Below the pieces are notes generated by a model. The model saw only the letters and a list, made by a program, of their open reading frames with translations, was not told the DNA's origin and did not search any database. A program made the position numbers and the translations under genes. Source: Sulfitobacter guttiformis (lineage in GTDB: Bacteria > Pseudomonadota > Alphaproteobacteria > Rhodobacterales > Rhodobacteraceae). From it: a stretch of 64,000 nt of DNA. Location of the stretch: assembly GCF_003610455.1 (NCBI RefSeq), contig NZ_RAQK01000001.1, positions 930,001-994,000 of the forward strand. The letters run 5' to 3'. Below, piece by piece: positions 35,986-44,059 of the stretch (position 1 is its first letter; every line of letters starts with the position of its first letter).

Positions 35986-36236
35986 AGGGCGGCCTCCAGC
36001 CATGATTTCAGATCGGCGGGAACCTCCTTCGCCGTGGCTCGCACAACTGGAGCAACTATTGCAATCCCGCGAAGCACTCCGCCTGTTCCCAAGGCGGGCG
36101 CCCTTATTCGGTGCGGTGCGGCGCACGCATGCGGCCAGTGGATTTGACTGGCTCTCAACTCTGGGGCAAGCGCTGTGCGATCGCGCCGCAAACCTGCGCC
36201 ATCTACACATTGACGCCACACGACTGCATCACTCAT
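35982..36236 (-). CDS. 84-residue protein of unknown function between fdhD and mobA
   Basis: Not a family I recognise. The frame is supported by context: its ATG overlaps the fdhD stop (ATGA) and its TGA overlaps the mobA start (ATGA), exactly the coupling used by the other genes of this operon, which would be unlikely for a chance frame. The protein is rich in Ala, Arg and Val, has Trp and Cys near the N-terminus (VVWRQCVDG), no signal or membrane segment, and ends DLKSWLEAAL, which looks helical. A role in FdhD- or Mob-dependent formate dehydrogenase maturation is only inference. Confidence 0.6.
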   Translation of the reverse strand: MSDAVVWRQCVDGAGLRRDRTALAPELRASQIHWPHACAAPHRIRAPALGTGGVLRGIAIVAPVVRATAKEVPADLKSWLEAAL

Positions 36237-37165
36237 GGCGCGCTCTTCCGGCCTGCGCGCCGCGGCTCTTCCTCGATAGCGGCTGGGTCGGCGTCGCGCA
36301 GCAAGCGCGCCTCACCTGCAAGACACATAAACCGCCGCCCCTTCATCCGCCCGATGAGGGTAAGACCGACTTGTTGGGCAATCTCCACGCCCCATGCCGT
36401 AAAGCCCGAGCGCGAGGCAAGGACAGGTATGCCCATCATCGCAGTCTTGATCACCATTTCAGACGTCAGGCGGCCCGTAGTATAAAGGATCTTATCCTCC
36501 GCACTGACCCCTTCGGACAACATCCAGCCCGCAATTTTATCAACAGCGTTATGGCGCCCTACGTCCTCCATATAAACCAATGGACGGTCTGAACAGCACA
36601 GCACGGTGCCGTGGATCGCACCCGCCTGTAAATAAAGGCTCGGCGTGCGGTTTATCTTGGCGGATAGCGCGTAGAGCCAAGAGGTGCGCACCGGCGTTTG
36701 CGGCAGCACAACCCCCTCCAGTCCCTCCATCATATCTCCAAACACGGTGCCAACAGCACAGCCGCTGGTGCGGGTCTTTCGGCGCAGCTTCTCCTCATAG
36801 TCAGTCTTGCGCGATGTACGCACAACGACAACCTCGAGGTCTTCGTCATACTCGACGCCGGTAATATCGTCGCCCTCCCGCAACATTCCCTGATTGCGCA
36901 GAAACCCGAGTGCGAGGTAGTCGGGATAGTCGCCGATGGTCATCGCCGTCACGATTTCCTGACTGTTGAGATATATCGTCAGAGGCCGCTCCTCGACGAC
37001 GTTGATTTGCTGGGCAACCCCATCGTGGTCGACCCCCGTCACCACGCGGGTCAGCCTTCGCGCCTCCGGATCAGGCGCGATCAGATAATCGGAAAGATCG
37101 TCGGTTACAGCCAATTGCACCCCCTGCAGCAACACGTTACGCAATGGACGTAATCCTAAGGGCAT
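36233..37165 (-). CDS. fdhD: Formate dehydrogenase accessory sulfurtransferase FdhD
   Basis: Transfers sulfur from IscS to the molybdenum cofactor before it is inserted into formate dehydrogenase. In its 310 residues the conserved EERPLTIYLNSQEIVTAMTI, then TSGCAVGTVFGD with C136, and VYMEDVGRHNAVDKI and GRLTSEMVIKTAMMGIPVLASRSG are clear family blocks. The usual CxxC appears as a single cysteine (C-A-V-G), keeping what looks like the first one. The ATG is only three bases from the divergent azlC ATG, so its promoter must lie within azlC or the true start is further in. It heads the moco operon. Confidence 0.93.
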   Translation of the reverse strand: MPLGLRPLRNVLLQGVQLAVTDDLSDYLIAPDPEARRLTRVVTGVDHDGVAQQINVVEERPLTIYLNSQEIVTAMTIGDYPDYLALGFLRNQGMLREGDDITGVEYDEDLEVVVVRTSRKTDYEEKLRRKTRTSGCAVGTVFGDMMEGLEGVVLPQTPVRTSWLYALSAKINRTPSLYLQAGAIHGTVLCCSDRPLVYMEDVGRHNAVDKIAGWMLSEGVSAEDKILYTTGRLTSEMVIKTAMMGIPVLASRSGFTAWGVEIAQQVGLTLIGRMKGRRFMCLAGEARLLRDADPAAIEEEPRRAGRKSAP

Positions 37166-37168
37166 CGC

Positions 37169-37885
37169 ATGACCTCCACCACCCGCAAAACTCCCTATCG
37201 GCAGGGGATCGTCGACAGTAGCCCGTTCATTCTGGTAATCATTCCGTTTGCATCGCTCTTTGGCGTGTTAGCTGCGGAGGCCGGGTTAAGTGTCATCGAG
37301 ACGATGGCGTTTTCTATCGTCGTGATTGCAGGAGCGGCGCAGTTTACCGCGCTGCAACTGATGCAAGAGAACGCGCCGACGGTAATCGTCCTGATCTCCG
37401 CTCTGGCCGTAAACCTGCGGATGGCAATGTATTCGGCCTCTCTAACCCCGTATATCGGCTCGGCCCCCCTGTGGCAGCGTGCGCTGTGCGCATATTTGAC
37501 CGTCGATCAGTCATACGTTGTGGGTGTGTCCAAATTCGAGCGGGAGCCGGATATGACAGTCCCCCAGCGGGTCGCCTATTTTCTGGGAGCGGTCACGCCA
37601 ATTGTGCCTCTGTGGTATCTGTTCACGTACATAGGCGCAGTTCTTGGCGCGCAAATCCCGCAAAGCTGGGCACTTGATTTCGCTATTCCCATCACATTTC
37701 TGGCGATGATTGCCCCGATGTTTCGCACTGCAGCGCATGTAGTTGCGGCCCTCGTTGCAGTCATCGTGAGTTTGCTTGCAGCAGGTGTGCCGTACTCACT
37801 CGGCCTCATGATTGCGGGAATCGCCGGCATGATGGCGGGCGCACAGACCGAATTATGGCTGGAACGCAAAGGACTGGCTAAGTGA
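37169..37885 (+). CDS. azlC: AzlC family branched-chain amino acid exporter subunit
   Basis: Large subunit of an AzlCD-type exporter. The 238 residues have several transmembrane segments, the N-terminal block PFILVIIPFASLFGVLAAEAG and the middle FTALQLMQENAPTVIVLISALAVNLRMAMYSASL, which is the family signature (PF03591). It forms a pair with azlD, whose GTG overlaps its stop by four bases. The start codons of azlC and fdhD are separated by only three bases. The substrate is likely branched-chain or other hydrophobic amino acids. Confidence 0.92.
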   Translation: MTSTTRKTPYRQGIVDSSPFILVIIPFASLFGVLAAEAGLSVIETMAFSIVVIAGAAQFTALQLMQENAPTVIVLISALAVNLRMAMYSASLTPYIGSAPLWQRALCAYLTVDQSYVVGVSKFEREPDMTVPQRVAYFLGAVTPIVPLWYLFTYIGAVLGAQIPQSWALDFAIPITFLAMIAPMFRTAAHVVAALVAVIVSLLAAGVPYSLGLMIAGIAGMMAGAQTELWLERKGLAK

Positions 37886-38208
37886 TCGAAACAGGCACGC
37901 TTTGGACTGTGATTATTCTGCTGGGACTTGGCAGCTTTGGCTTGCGATTCATGTTTACCGGGCTGGTCGGCAACCGCGCCATGCCTGACTGGCTGTTGCG
38001 GCATTTGCGCTATACGGCTGTGGCAATTCTTCCAGCACTTGTCGCGCCGCAAGTCGTCTGGCCTGTGGCAACGGGTGGGGCTTTTGACATTCCGCGTGCG
38101 TCAGCAGCGGTTGCGGCATTGATGGTCGGATTGCTCACCAAAAATGTGATCATGGCAATGCTCAGCGGCGTGCTCACACTCTACGGGTTGCTCTATCTAC
38201 TGGGATAA
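37882..38208 (+). CDS. azlD: AzlD domain-containing protein
   Basis: Small membrane subunit of 108 residues with about four hydrophobic segments, partner of AzlC. It starts with GTG at 37882 inside the azlC stop (GTGA). It contains FTGLVGNRAMPDWLLRHLRYT, a typical AzlD stretch, followed by AILPALVAPQV. The 3' end overlaps the convergent lipoprotein gene by 12 bases. Confidence 0.9.
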   Translation: MIETGTLWTVIILLGLGSFGLRFMFTGLVGNRAMPDWLLRHLRYTAVAILPALVAPQVVWPVATGGAFDIPRASAAVAALMVGLLTKNVIMAMLSGVLTLYGLLYLLG

Positions 38209-38796
38209 AGCTTTTATCCCGTCGCGGACATTGCCCTCGTCGTCTTCGTAATACCGCGTTGTTGTCACGCCTGGTTTCTGCTCGAACTGGGACATAAGGC
38301 TCAGTGGATAATAACCGCGGCGCACATCCTCGAACCCCGGAATTTGCTTTAGAATACCAGACGTTGCAAAGGCGCATTCCGCGCTGCGCACCGCACCACG
38401 CGCTTGCACCAGTTGCAGGGCACGCTCGGCCTGAGCCGGAGTTACATTAAACTCCTGGCTCACCACATGGAAATTGGTCCGCGCATGGGCAGACTTATAG
38501 GCCTGCACCCAGAACGGTGACATTCCGTACAGGACATCGCCACGCTCCGGCACGCGGTCATGAATAAACGATCCTGCGGGATCAAACATTACCGCCTGTG
38601 ACCCCTCAACCAGCAGCGCTGTATGCGCACCAGCACCCGAGCGGTTGTTGACCATTGTAATCAAAGTCAGCTTTCGCTGGCCAGTGTGGACATAGGTTGC
38701 AGCCTCAATCGCCGACTGGGGCGATTCTTTTCCCGCGCTGGAGCAGCCTGCAAGAATGGACACACACAAAAGTATGGCGACAAACGGTTTAATCAT
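38197..38796 (-). CDS. Lipoprotein with possible permuted papain-like (NlpC/P60-type) fold
   Basis: Predicted lipoprotein of 199 residues: signal peptide ending SILAGC with the lipidated Cys18 and then SSAG. The mature part contains GAGAHTALLVEG with His58 and, later, SAECAFATSGIL with Cys141. The order His before Cys, with HTALLV forming a strand and the Cys at a helix start, matches the circularly permuted NlpC/P60-like hydrolases, but I cannot confirm it. Residues 85-115 and 150-190 are polar. It lies 11 bases after the coxIV gene and overlaps azlD at its 3' end. Confidence 0.7.
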   Translation of the reverse strand: MIKPFVAILLCVSILAGCSSAGKESPQSAIEAATYVHTGQRKLTLITMVNNRSGAGAHTALLVEGSQAVMFDPAGSFIHDRVPERGDVLYGMSPFWVQAYKSAHARTNFHVVSQEFNVTPAQAERALQLVQARGAVRSAECAFATSGILKQIPGFEDVRRGYYPLSLMSQFEQKPGVTTTRYYEDDEGNVRDGIKALSQ

Positions 38797-38807
38797 TTTG
38801 TGGCCAA

Positions 38808-38942
38808 TCAGCGGGCGAAAATTGCCATGAAAAGCAGAACGCCAATAATTACCATAGAGGCGCGGCTCACGAATTTGACGAAGCCGTCAAATGTCTTTTG
38901 CTGCGCATCGGATTTCATCGTGCCATGTTCATGTTCGGCCAT
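38808..38942 (-). CDS. aa3-type cytochrome c oxidase subunit IV
   Basis: Single-span membrane protein of 44 residues, MAEHEHGTMKSDAQQKTFDG and then KFVSRASMVIIGVLLFMAIFAR. It matches the small bacterial subunit IV of aa3-type oxidase (CoxIV-like, ctaH of Paracoccus) in length, the polar N-terminus with EHEHGTM, the KTF-x-GF motif and one transmembrane helix. It has an AAGGG site about nine bases upstream of the ATG. It is not next to the core oxidase genes, as is often the case. The neighbouring genes suggest no further link to respiration. Confidence 0.88.
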   Translation of the reverse strand: MAEHEHGTMKSDAQQKTFDGFVKFVSRASMVIIGVLLFMAIFAR

Positions 38943-39046
38943 TGGGATGTCCCTTTCGTCAAATCAGGCTAAGCTTTGAGGCGGAGTTACGGCATTTCGC
39001 CGGTGCTGTCACGCCGGATTTGCCGCATGTGTTCAAGATGCCGCGT

Positions 39047-39511
39047 TTAAGTCGCGTCATGCTCCAGATCCTCGACCAGTTTAAAGCCGATGCGATTTGG
39101 CGGCTCTGCGGCAACAGGTTTTTGAAGCGCGCGAAACAGTACATTTAGTTGGCTGACATGCTGGACCAACTGCATTTTGGCCCCCGACGAATCCGCCCCG
39201 TAGAAAGTCACCACATCAGGATCGAAATATCCCATGCCTTCGATTTTGAGCACGCCTGCATCAGTACCGGCAAACCCCATCGCAATCTCGTGATTGTCAT
39301 CAAGGCCTTCCTCAAACTTCTTGAGGTAAAGGAACGTCCGCTCATAGGCCCATTGCGCCGGTGATTTCTGCGTTAACGGCGTGTCCGACACTCCTTTTGG
39401 TACCGGTTGGTCACGGGCATTTTTAGCCTTCGGATCACTATGCACTTCATGCGCGCGCGGTAATGCAGTCATCTCGGCTGCCTCGGCTGCGGTATTGATC
39501 TCGTCACCCAT
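39047..39511 (-). CDS. DUF6173-like protein of unknown function
   Basis: Cytoplasmic protein of 154 residues. After a 50-residue polar N-terminus (MGDEINTAAEAAEMTALPRA) comes a conserved block SPAQWAYERTFLYLKKFEEGLDD, then HEIAMGFAGTDAGVLKIEGMGYFDPDVVTFYGADSSG and a C-terminal helix. This layout fits DUF6173 as I remember it, though I cannot verify the family. It has no signal sequence. It is the third gene of an operon after the acyl-CoA dehydrogenase and the MBL-fold gene, with a three-base gap before it. Confidence 0.65.
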   Translation of the reverse strand: MGDEINTAAEAAEMTALPRAHEVHSDPKAKNARDQPVPKGVSDTPLTQKSPAQWAYERTFLYLKKFEEGLDDNHEIAMGFAGTDAGVLKIEGMGYFDPDVVTFYGADSSGAKMQLVQHVSQLNVLFRALQKPVAAEPPNRIGFKLVEDLEHDAT

Positions 39512-39514
39512 ATC

Positions 39515-40564
39515 TCACCCTTTACGCTGGTACAGCCATGCTCCGTCTTCGCGTGTGGTCCGCGTGGCGAGACCTTCTTGATGAAGGTGGCTCAAATGCG
39601 CGAAGGCTTCAACCAGAGCGAGTCCGTATTCCCCCTCGCCTATCGCCCTTTTGAACAGCGGTGCAAAAACCTCGCCTGCTGTTTTCGGCGTATCGATATA
39701 CGCGAGCAGACGTTTCAGTGCGCCGTGATGGTTGTCAATCAACATGCTCATCCGTTTGGGCAAGCCCGTGAATGGCACTTTATGACCGCCCAGCACCAGA
39801 TGGTCGGCGCGTCCCAGTAGCGCAAGACGCTCGCAGGCCTCCAACCACTCGCCGATGGGATCAGCCATCGGCTCGGTCGCGTAGACGCCTACATTGGGGC
39901 TGATGGAGGGGAGGATCTGATCGCCTGCAATTACCAGATTGTCATCGCGGCTCCAAAAGGTCGCATGCTCCGGCGCGTGACCGTTGCCCATGTGGATATC
40001 CCATGTGCGCCCGCCCATCTGGATCGTATCGCCCTGCTTGATCCGCAAGTACCCCAGAGGAAGCGGGTCAACAATATCGGCAAAATTGAAAGGCCGCTCA
40101 CCTGCGCGCTTGTCATAAATACCGGTCTCCATCCCCGCCGAGCGGTAGAACGCGAGACTTTCTGCATTGGGTGCGTCCTGAATATCAAGCGTCAGCATCC
40201 GCGCGGTCAGCCAAGCAGTGCGGGTTGTGACCAGTTGTGCACCGTGCACCGTCTGGAACCAGCCCGCCAAACCGATGTGATCCGGATGATGGTGTGTGAC
40301 AACAACGCGGCTAACCGGCCTGCCTTCCAACGGCCCTGCCATGATCTCGGTCCAGATCGCCTTGGATTTCTTGGACGAAAAACCAGTGTCGATAATGGTC
40401 CAGCTGTCGCCCTCGTCGAGGGCATAGACATTCACATGGTCAAGCTTCATCGGCAGTGGCAGTCGCATCCACAACACACCGGGTGCGACCTCGATCGCCT
40501 CTGATCCGGTGGGAGGCACCTCCCACGGATACCGCAGGCCTTCCGGGGCGGGACGCTCTGCCAT
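39515..40564 (-). CDS. MBL-fold metallo-hydrolase
   Basis: Cytoplasmic metallo-beta-lactamase-fold hydrolase of 349 residues. The metal motif is THHHPDH, with a second histidine/aspartate set in GNGHAPEH and AGDQILP and a final HKVPF. A C-terminal winged-helix domain (about 270-349) follows, similar to LACTB2-like hydrolases that may act on CoA thioesters or RNA. It begins three bases after the acyl-CoA dehydrogenase stop and is co-transcribed, so a thioesterase role in acyl-CoA breakdown is plausible but unproven. Confidence 0.88.
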   Translation of the reverse strand: MAERPAPEGLRYPWEVPPTGSEAIEVAPGVLWMRLPLPMKLDHVNVYALDEGDSWTIIDTGFSSKKSKAIWTEIMAGPLEGRPVSRVVVTHHHPDHIGLAGWFQTVHGAQLVTTRTAWLTARMLTLDIQDAPNAESLAFYRSAGMETGIYDKRAGERPFNFADIVDPLPLGYLRIKQGDTIQMGGRTWDIHMGNGHAPEHATFWSRDDNLVIAGDQILPSISPNVGVYATEPMADPIGEWLEACERLALLGRADHLVLGGHKVPFTGLPKRMSMLIDNHHGALKRLLAYIDTPKTAGEVFAPLFKRAIGEGEYGLALVEAFAHLSHLHQEGLATRTTREDGAWLYQRKG

Positions 40565-40567
40565 ACC

Positions 40568-42283
40568 CTACCCCGCCAATTCTTCTGCGGTAAGCGCATA
40601 AAGATCCTCGGCGCCTGCCTGTGCATGGGCTAACAACGCTGCGTGCTCCGGCAGCATCCGCTGAATGTAGAACCGCGCCAGTTTCTCCCGTGCTCCGCCA
40701 CGATCCGCTACGGCAGCCTTGAGATGCAGATGCGCACCCAGCACCCGCGCAAAAGCGTGCAGATAGGGCACAGCCCCAGCAAACCGCTCTTGCAGGTCAG
40801 TCTGCGAAACAAGCCATTCTGTCGCCTCGCGCATGCTCTCGGTGGCTTCCCAGACGTCGTTGGCCAGTCGTGGGAAGGTGGCACGGGCCGCTTCCACGTC
40901 TTTTTCCACCTCGTCGAGCAAGGCCATCGCCGCCTCGCCGCCATCCATCATCTTGCGGGCTACGAGGTCCATCGCCTGAATGCCGTTTGTGCCTTCATAG
41001 ATTGCAGTTACGCGCACATCGCGGCAAAATTGCGCAGCACCTGTATCTTCGACAAACCCCATACCACCATGCACCTGAAGGCCCATATCGGCGACAGCAA
41101 TGCCGGTGTCGGTGCCAAATGCCTTTGTGATCGGGGTCAGCAGGGCTGCACGCGCGGTCCACGCCTTGTCTCCGGTCGCTTTTGCCATATCAATCGCGAC
41201 AGCGTTACTTACGGCGATCGCGCGGGCAGCAAATACATCTGCCTTCATGGTCGTCAGCATCCGCCGCACATCCGCGTGCCCGATGATCGAATCCTTCAGC
41301 GCGGGCGCACTTGTCTTTCCCTGTTTGCGGTCTTGTGCATAGGCCAGCGCATGCTGGTAGGAGGCATCGGCTATGCCGATCCCCTGCCCGCCGACACCAA
41401 GGCGTGCATTGTTCATCATTGTGAACATTGCGGCCATCCCGCCCTGCGGTTCTCCAACCAGCCATCCAGTGGCATTATCATATTGCATTACACAAGTCGG
41501 CGATCCGTGTAGCCCCATCTTGTGCTCGAGGCTGACCACGTTTACGCCGTTGCGCGCACCGGGGTTGCCATCCGCATCCGGCAGAAGCTTGGGCACCAGA
41601 AACAGGCTGATCCCGCGCACACCGGCAGGTGCATCCGCCAACCGTGCCAGCACCAGATGACAAACATTGCCCCCAAGATCGTGATCGCCCCACGAAATAT
41701 AAATCTTTTGGCCACTGATGGCATAGGTTCCATCGCCATTATCCTCGGCCTTTGTTGTCAGCGCGCCCACGTCAGATCCCGCCTGCGGTTCGGTCAGGTT
41801 CATGGTGCCGGTCCATTCGCCGCTGATCATCTTTGGCAGGTACAGTTCTTTGAGGGCATCACTTGCATGATGCTCCAGCGCTTCAATCTGGCCTTGGGTT
41901 AACATCGGCGCAAGTTGCAGTGACAAACACGCCGCGCTCATCATCTCTCCGACGGCAGCGGTCAGCGCCATGGGCAAGCCCATTCCGCCGTATTCGGGAT
42001 CTGCGGCCATACCTACCCAGCCCCCCTCCGCAATCGCTTTGAACCCTTTGTCAAAGCCAGGCGAGGTGCGCACCACACCATTTTCGAGGCGCGCAGGATG
42101 TAGGTCTCCACTGCGTTGCAAGGGGGCCAAAACCTCTTCGCACATCTTGCCCGCCTCGGTCAGGATGGCACGGGTCACGTCTGCCGTTGCATCAGCAAAG
42201 CGGTCCGTACCCCGCAAGGCTTCAAGCCCGACAACATGGTCGAAAAGGAAATTGTATTCTTCAACAGGGGCGCGATACGTCAT
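40568..42283 (-). CDS. Acyl-CoA dehydrogenase (long form, DmdC-like family)
   Basis: FAD-dependent acyl-CoA dehydrogenase of 571 residues, longer than classical enzymes because of a C-terminal extension. Visible blocks are MNLTEPQAGSDVGAL and HKMGLHGSPTCVM for FAD and substrate, then AIYEGTNGIQAMDLVARKM. The long C-terminal-domain family includes 3-methylmercaptopropionyl-CoA dehydrogenase (DmdC) of the DMSP demethylation route used by roseobacters, but no dmdB or dmdD is near, so the substrate is open. Electrons would go through ETF to the ETF-QO encoded at 28683. The start at 42283 gives MTYRAPVEEYNFL, typical for the family. Confidence 0.9.
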   Translation of the reverse strand: MTYRAPVEEYNFLFDHVVGLEALRGTDRFADATADVTRAILTEAGKMCEEVLAPLQRSGDLHPARLENGVVRTSPGFDKGFKAIAEGGWVGMAADPEYGGMGLPMALTAAVGEMMSAACLSLQLAPMLTQGQIEALEHHASDALKELYLPKMISGEWTGTMNLTEPQAGSDVGALTTKAEDNGDGTYAISGQKIYISWGDHDLGGNVCHLVLARLADAPAGVRGISLFLVPKLLPDADGNPGARNGVNVVSLEHKMGLHGSPTCVMQYDNATGWLVGEPQGGMAAMFTMMNNARLGVGGQGIGIADASYQHALAYAQDRKQGKTSAPALKDSIIGHADVRRMLTTMKADVFAARAIAVSNAVAIDMAKATGDKAWTARAALLTPITKAFGTDTGIAVADMGLQVHGGMGFVEDTGAAQFCRDVRVTAIYEGTNGIQAMDLVARKMMDGGEAAMALLDEVEKDVEAARATFPRLANDVWEATESMREATEWLVSQTDLQERFAGAVPYLHAFARVLGAHLHLKAAVADRGGAREKLARFYIQRMLPEHAALLAHAQAGAEDLYALTAEELAG

Positions 42284-42419
42284 ATTGGTCTTTCTCACAA
42301 ACACTTCGGCATTTAGGTTGAACACCAGTTTAGGGTGCAGACGCCACTATAACAACACGGTGGACCGCAACAACGCGCCGGCGCAATCAAAACGCCGCGT
42401 CAGAGCGAAAGGAGCAGGC

Positions 42420-43364
42420 ATGACATTACATACAACGCGCCTCGTCCCCACTGCCGCGGGGTTGGCCGACGCGGCAAAGCTGTTACAAAATGGTGCTCTC
42501 GTCGCTTTTCCAACCGAAACCGTGTACGGTCTCGGCGCCGATGCGCGGCAAGGAGAAGCTGTAGCGCGAATATATACTGCGAAAGGGCGGCCCACGTTTA
42601 ACCCCCTGATTGTGCATGTAGCAGACAGCACCGCAGCAAAGACTTATGTGGAATGGCCGGCGCAGGCCGATACTCTCGCGCGCCTGTTTTGGCCTGGCCC
42701 CCTTACGCTGGTGCTGCCTTTGCGGGCGGGACATGGCCTGTCGCCATTGGTCACAGCGGGCCTGCCTACTGTCGGCATCCGCGTACCGGCGCACACAGTC
42801 GCGCATGAATTGCTCCGCGCATTCGGAGGGCCCGTTGCCGCACCATCGGCGAATCCCTCGGGACGGATCAGTCCGACGACAGCCGATCACGTCGTTGCAG
42901 GACTGAAAGGGCGCATCGCGGCAGTCGTTGATGGTGGTGCGTGCGATGTCGGGCTGGAAAGCACGATCATCGGGTTCGACGGTCCAAATGCTGTATTATT
43001 GCGCGAAGGCGGACTGCCGTCCGAGCAGATCGAGACGGCCCTCGGCACACCTCTATTGGGCGCGCAAGCAGGTGCCATTACCGCACCTGGCCAGATGTCA
43101 TCACATTATGCGCCGAAAGGTGCAGTGCGCCTGAATGCGATTTCGGCACGCAGAGGCGAGCATTTTCTGGGGTTCGGCGCGATTGCAGGTGATCTGACCC
43201 TTTCAGCCTCGGGCGACACGGCCGAAGCAGCCGCAAACCTGTTTGGTCACTTGCACAGACTCGATGCGATGGGCGGGCCGATTGCCGTGGCACCGATCCC
43301 GATGGAAGGGCTGGGCCGTGCTATAAATGACCGCCTTGCCCGCGCGGCAGCCCCGCGTGATTAG
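42420..43364 (+). CDS. tsaC: L-threonylcarbamoyladenylate synthase (Sua5-type)
   Basis: Makes L-threonylcarbamoyl-AMP for the t6A37 modification of tRNAs reading ANN codons. In its 314 residues the YrdC core is recognised from NGALVAFPTETVYGLGADA, KGRPTFNPLIVHV, FWPGPLTLVL and APSANPSGRISPTTADHV. The C-terminal extra domain (PGQMSSHYAPKGAVRL and beyond) marks the longer Sua5 form. The ATG at 42420 has AAAGGAG upstream, and the longer frame from 41970 is antisense to the dehydrogenase. It ends one base before the convergent yqgE gene. Confidence 0.93.
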   Translation: MTLHTTRLVPTAAGLADAAKLLQNGALVAFPTETVYGLGADARQGEAVARIYTAKGRPTFNPLIVHVADSTAAKTYVEWPAQADTLARLFWPGPLTLVLPLRAGHGLSPLVTAGLPTVGIRVPAHTVAHELLRAFGGPVAAPSANPSGRISPTTADHVVAGLKGRIAAVVDGGACDVGLESTIIGFDGPNAVLLREGGLPSEQIETALGTPLLGAQAGAITAPGQMSSHYAPKGAVRLNAISARRGEHFLGFGAIAGDLTLSASGDTAEAAANLFGHLHRLDAMGGPIAVAPIPMEGLGRAINDRLARAAAPRD

Positions 43365-43365
43365 A

Positions 43366-43920
43366 TCACGCACGTCCTGCCGCGCTTGACAGGCTCACGG
43401 GATCAATGCCGATACTGCGCAAGGCAGCTTCCCAAAGCACATCGGGGTCCGTCCCGAAAACAAGCGCAGGCGTTGCCGGCGCCGTAAGCCAGCCGTTATG
43501 TACAATCTCCCGCTCAAGCTGCCCCACCCCCCAGCCGGAATAGCCAACCGTAAAAAGGAACGGTTCAGGCCCTTCACCCGCGGCAATGTCCTCCAGAATA
43601 TCCTTTGTCGCCGTCAGGAGATAGCCGCCGGGAATAACCGATGGCTCGGGCGCGAGGCGGGCCTGATCACGGTGAAGTACAAAGCCACGCCCTGTTTCTA
43701 CAGGCCCCCCGAAATGAACAGGCCGCTGCACAGGCCCGCCCGTGGTCGGGATGTCGACCCGGGCAAATACCTCGCGCAGCGTAAGCTCGCGCGCCGGTTT
43801 ATTCAGGATCAGCCCCATCGCCCCATCAGCAGAATGGGAACAGATAAAAACAACCGAGCGGGAAAAGAGCGGGTCGTCCGTTCCCGGCATGGCAATCAAT
43901 AATTCCCCTGTCAGATCCAT
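43366..43920 (-). CDS. yqgE: YqgE/AlgH family protein (UPF0301)
   Basis: Cytoplasmic protein of 184 residues of the UPF0301 family. It begins MDLTGELLIAMPGTDDPLF, followed by VVFICSHSADGAMGLILNKPA, then VHFGGPVETGRGFVLH and GYSGWGVGQLE, all family hallmarks. AlgH was linked to alginate regulation in Pseudomonas, but the biochemical role is unknown. The ATG at 43920 is preferred to the longer frame to 43995. It is convergent with tsaC with a one-base gap between stops. Confidence 0.93.
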   Translation of the reverse strand: MDLTGELLIAMPGTDDPLFSRSVVFICSHSADGAMGLILNKPARELTLREVFARVDIPTTGGPVQRPVHFGGPVETGRGFVLHRDQARLAPEPSVIPGGYLLTATKDILEDIAAGEGPEPFLFTVGYSGWGVGQLEREIVHNGWLTAPATPALVFGTDPDVLWEAALRSIGIDPVSLSSAAGRA

Positions 43921-44059
43921 CACATTTTCCTGCCCGTTAATATCAATTCGCCGACCAGCACTCTGACCAGCCCTTCCGCCTGCTGCAAGGTGCATCAGCG
44001 AAACATGGCTGACCTACTTGTGACTTGGCAAAACCTGCAGGCAAGCGCAAACAGGAGGA

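Noticed and set aside
41970..42419. N-terminal extension of the tsaC frame
   Set aside because: It is antisense to the acyl-CoA dehydrogenase, and the ATG at 42420 has a good ribosome site.
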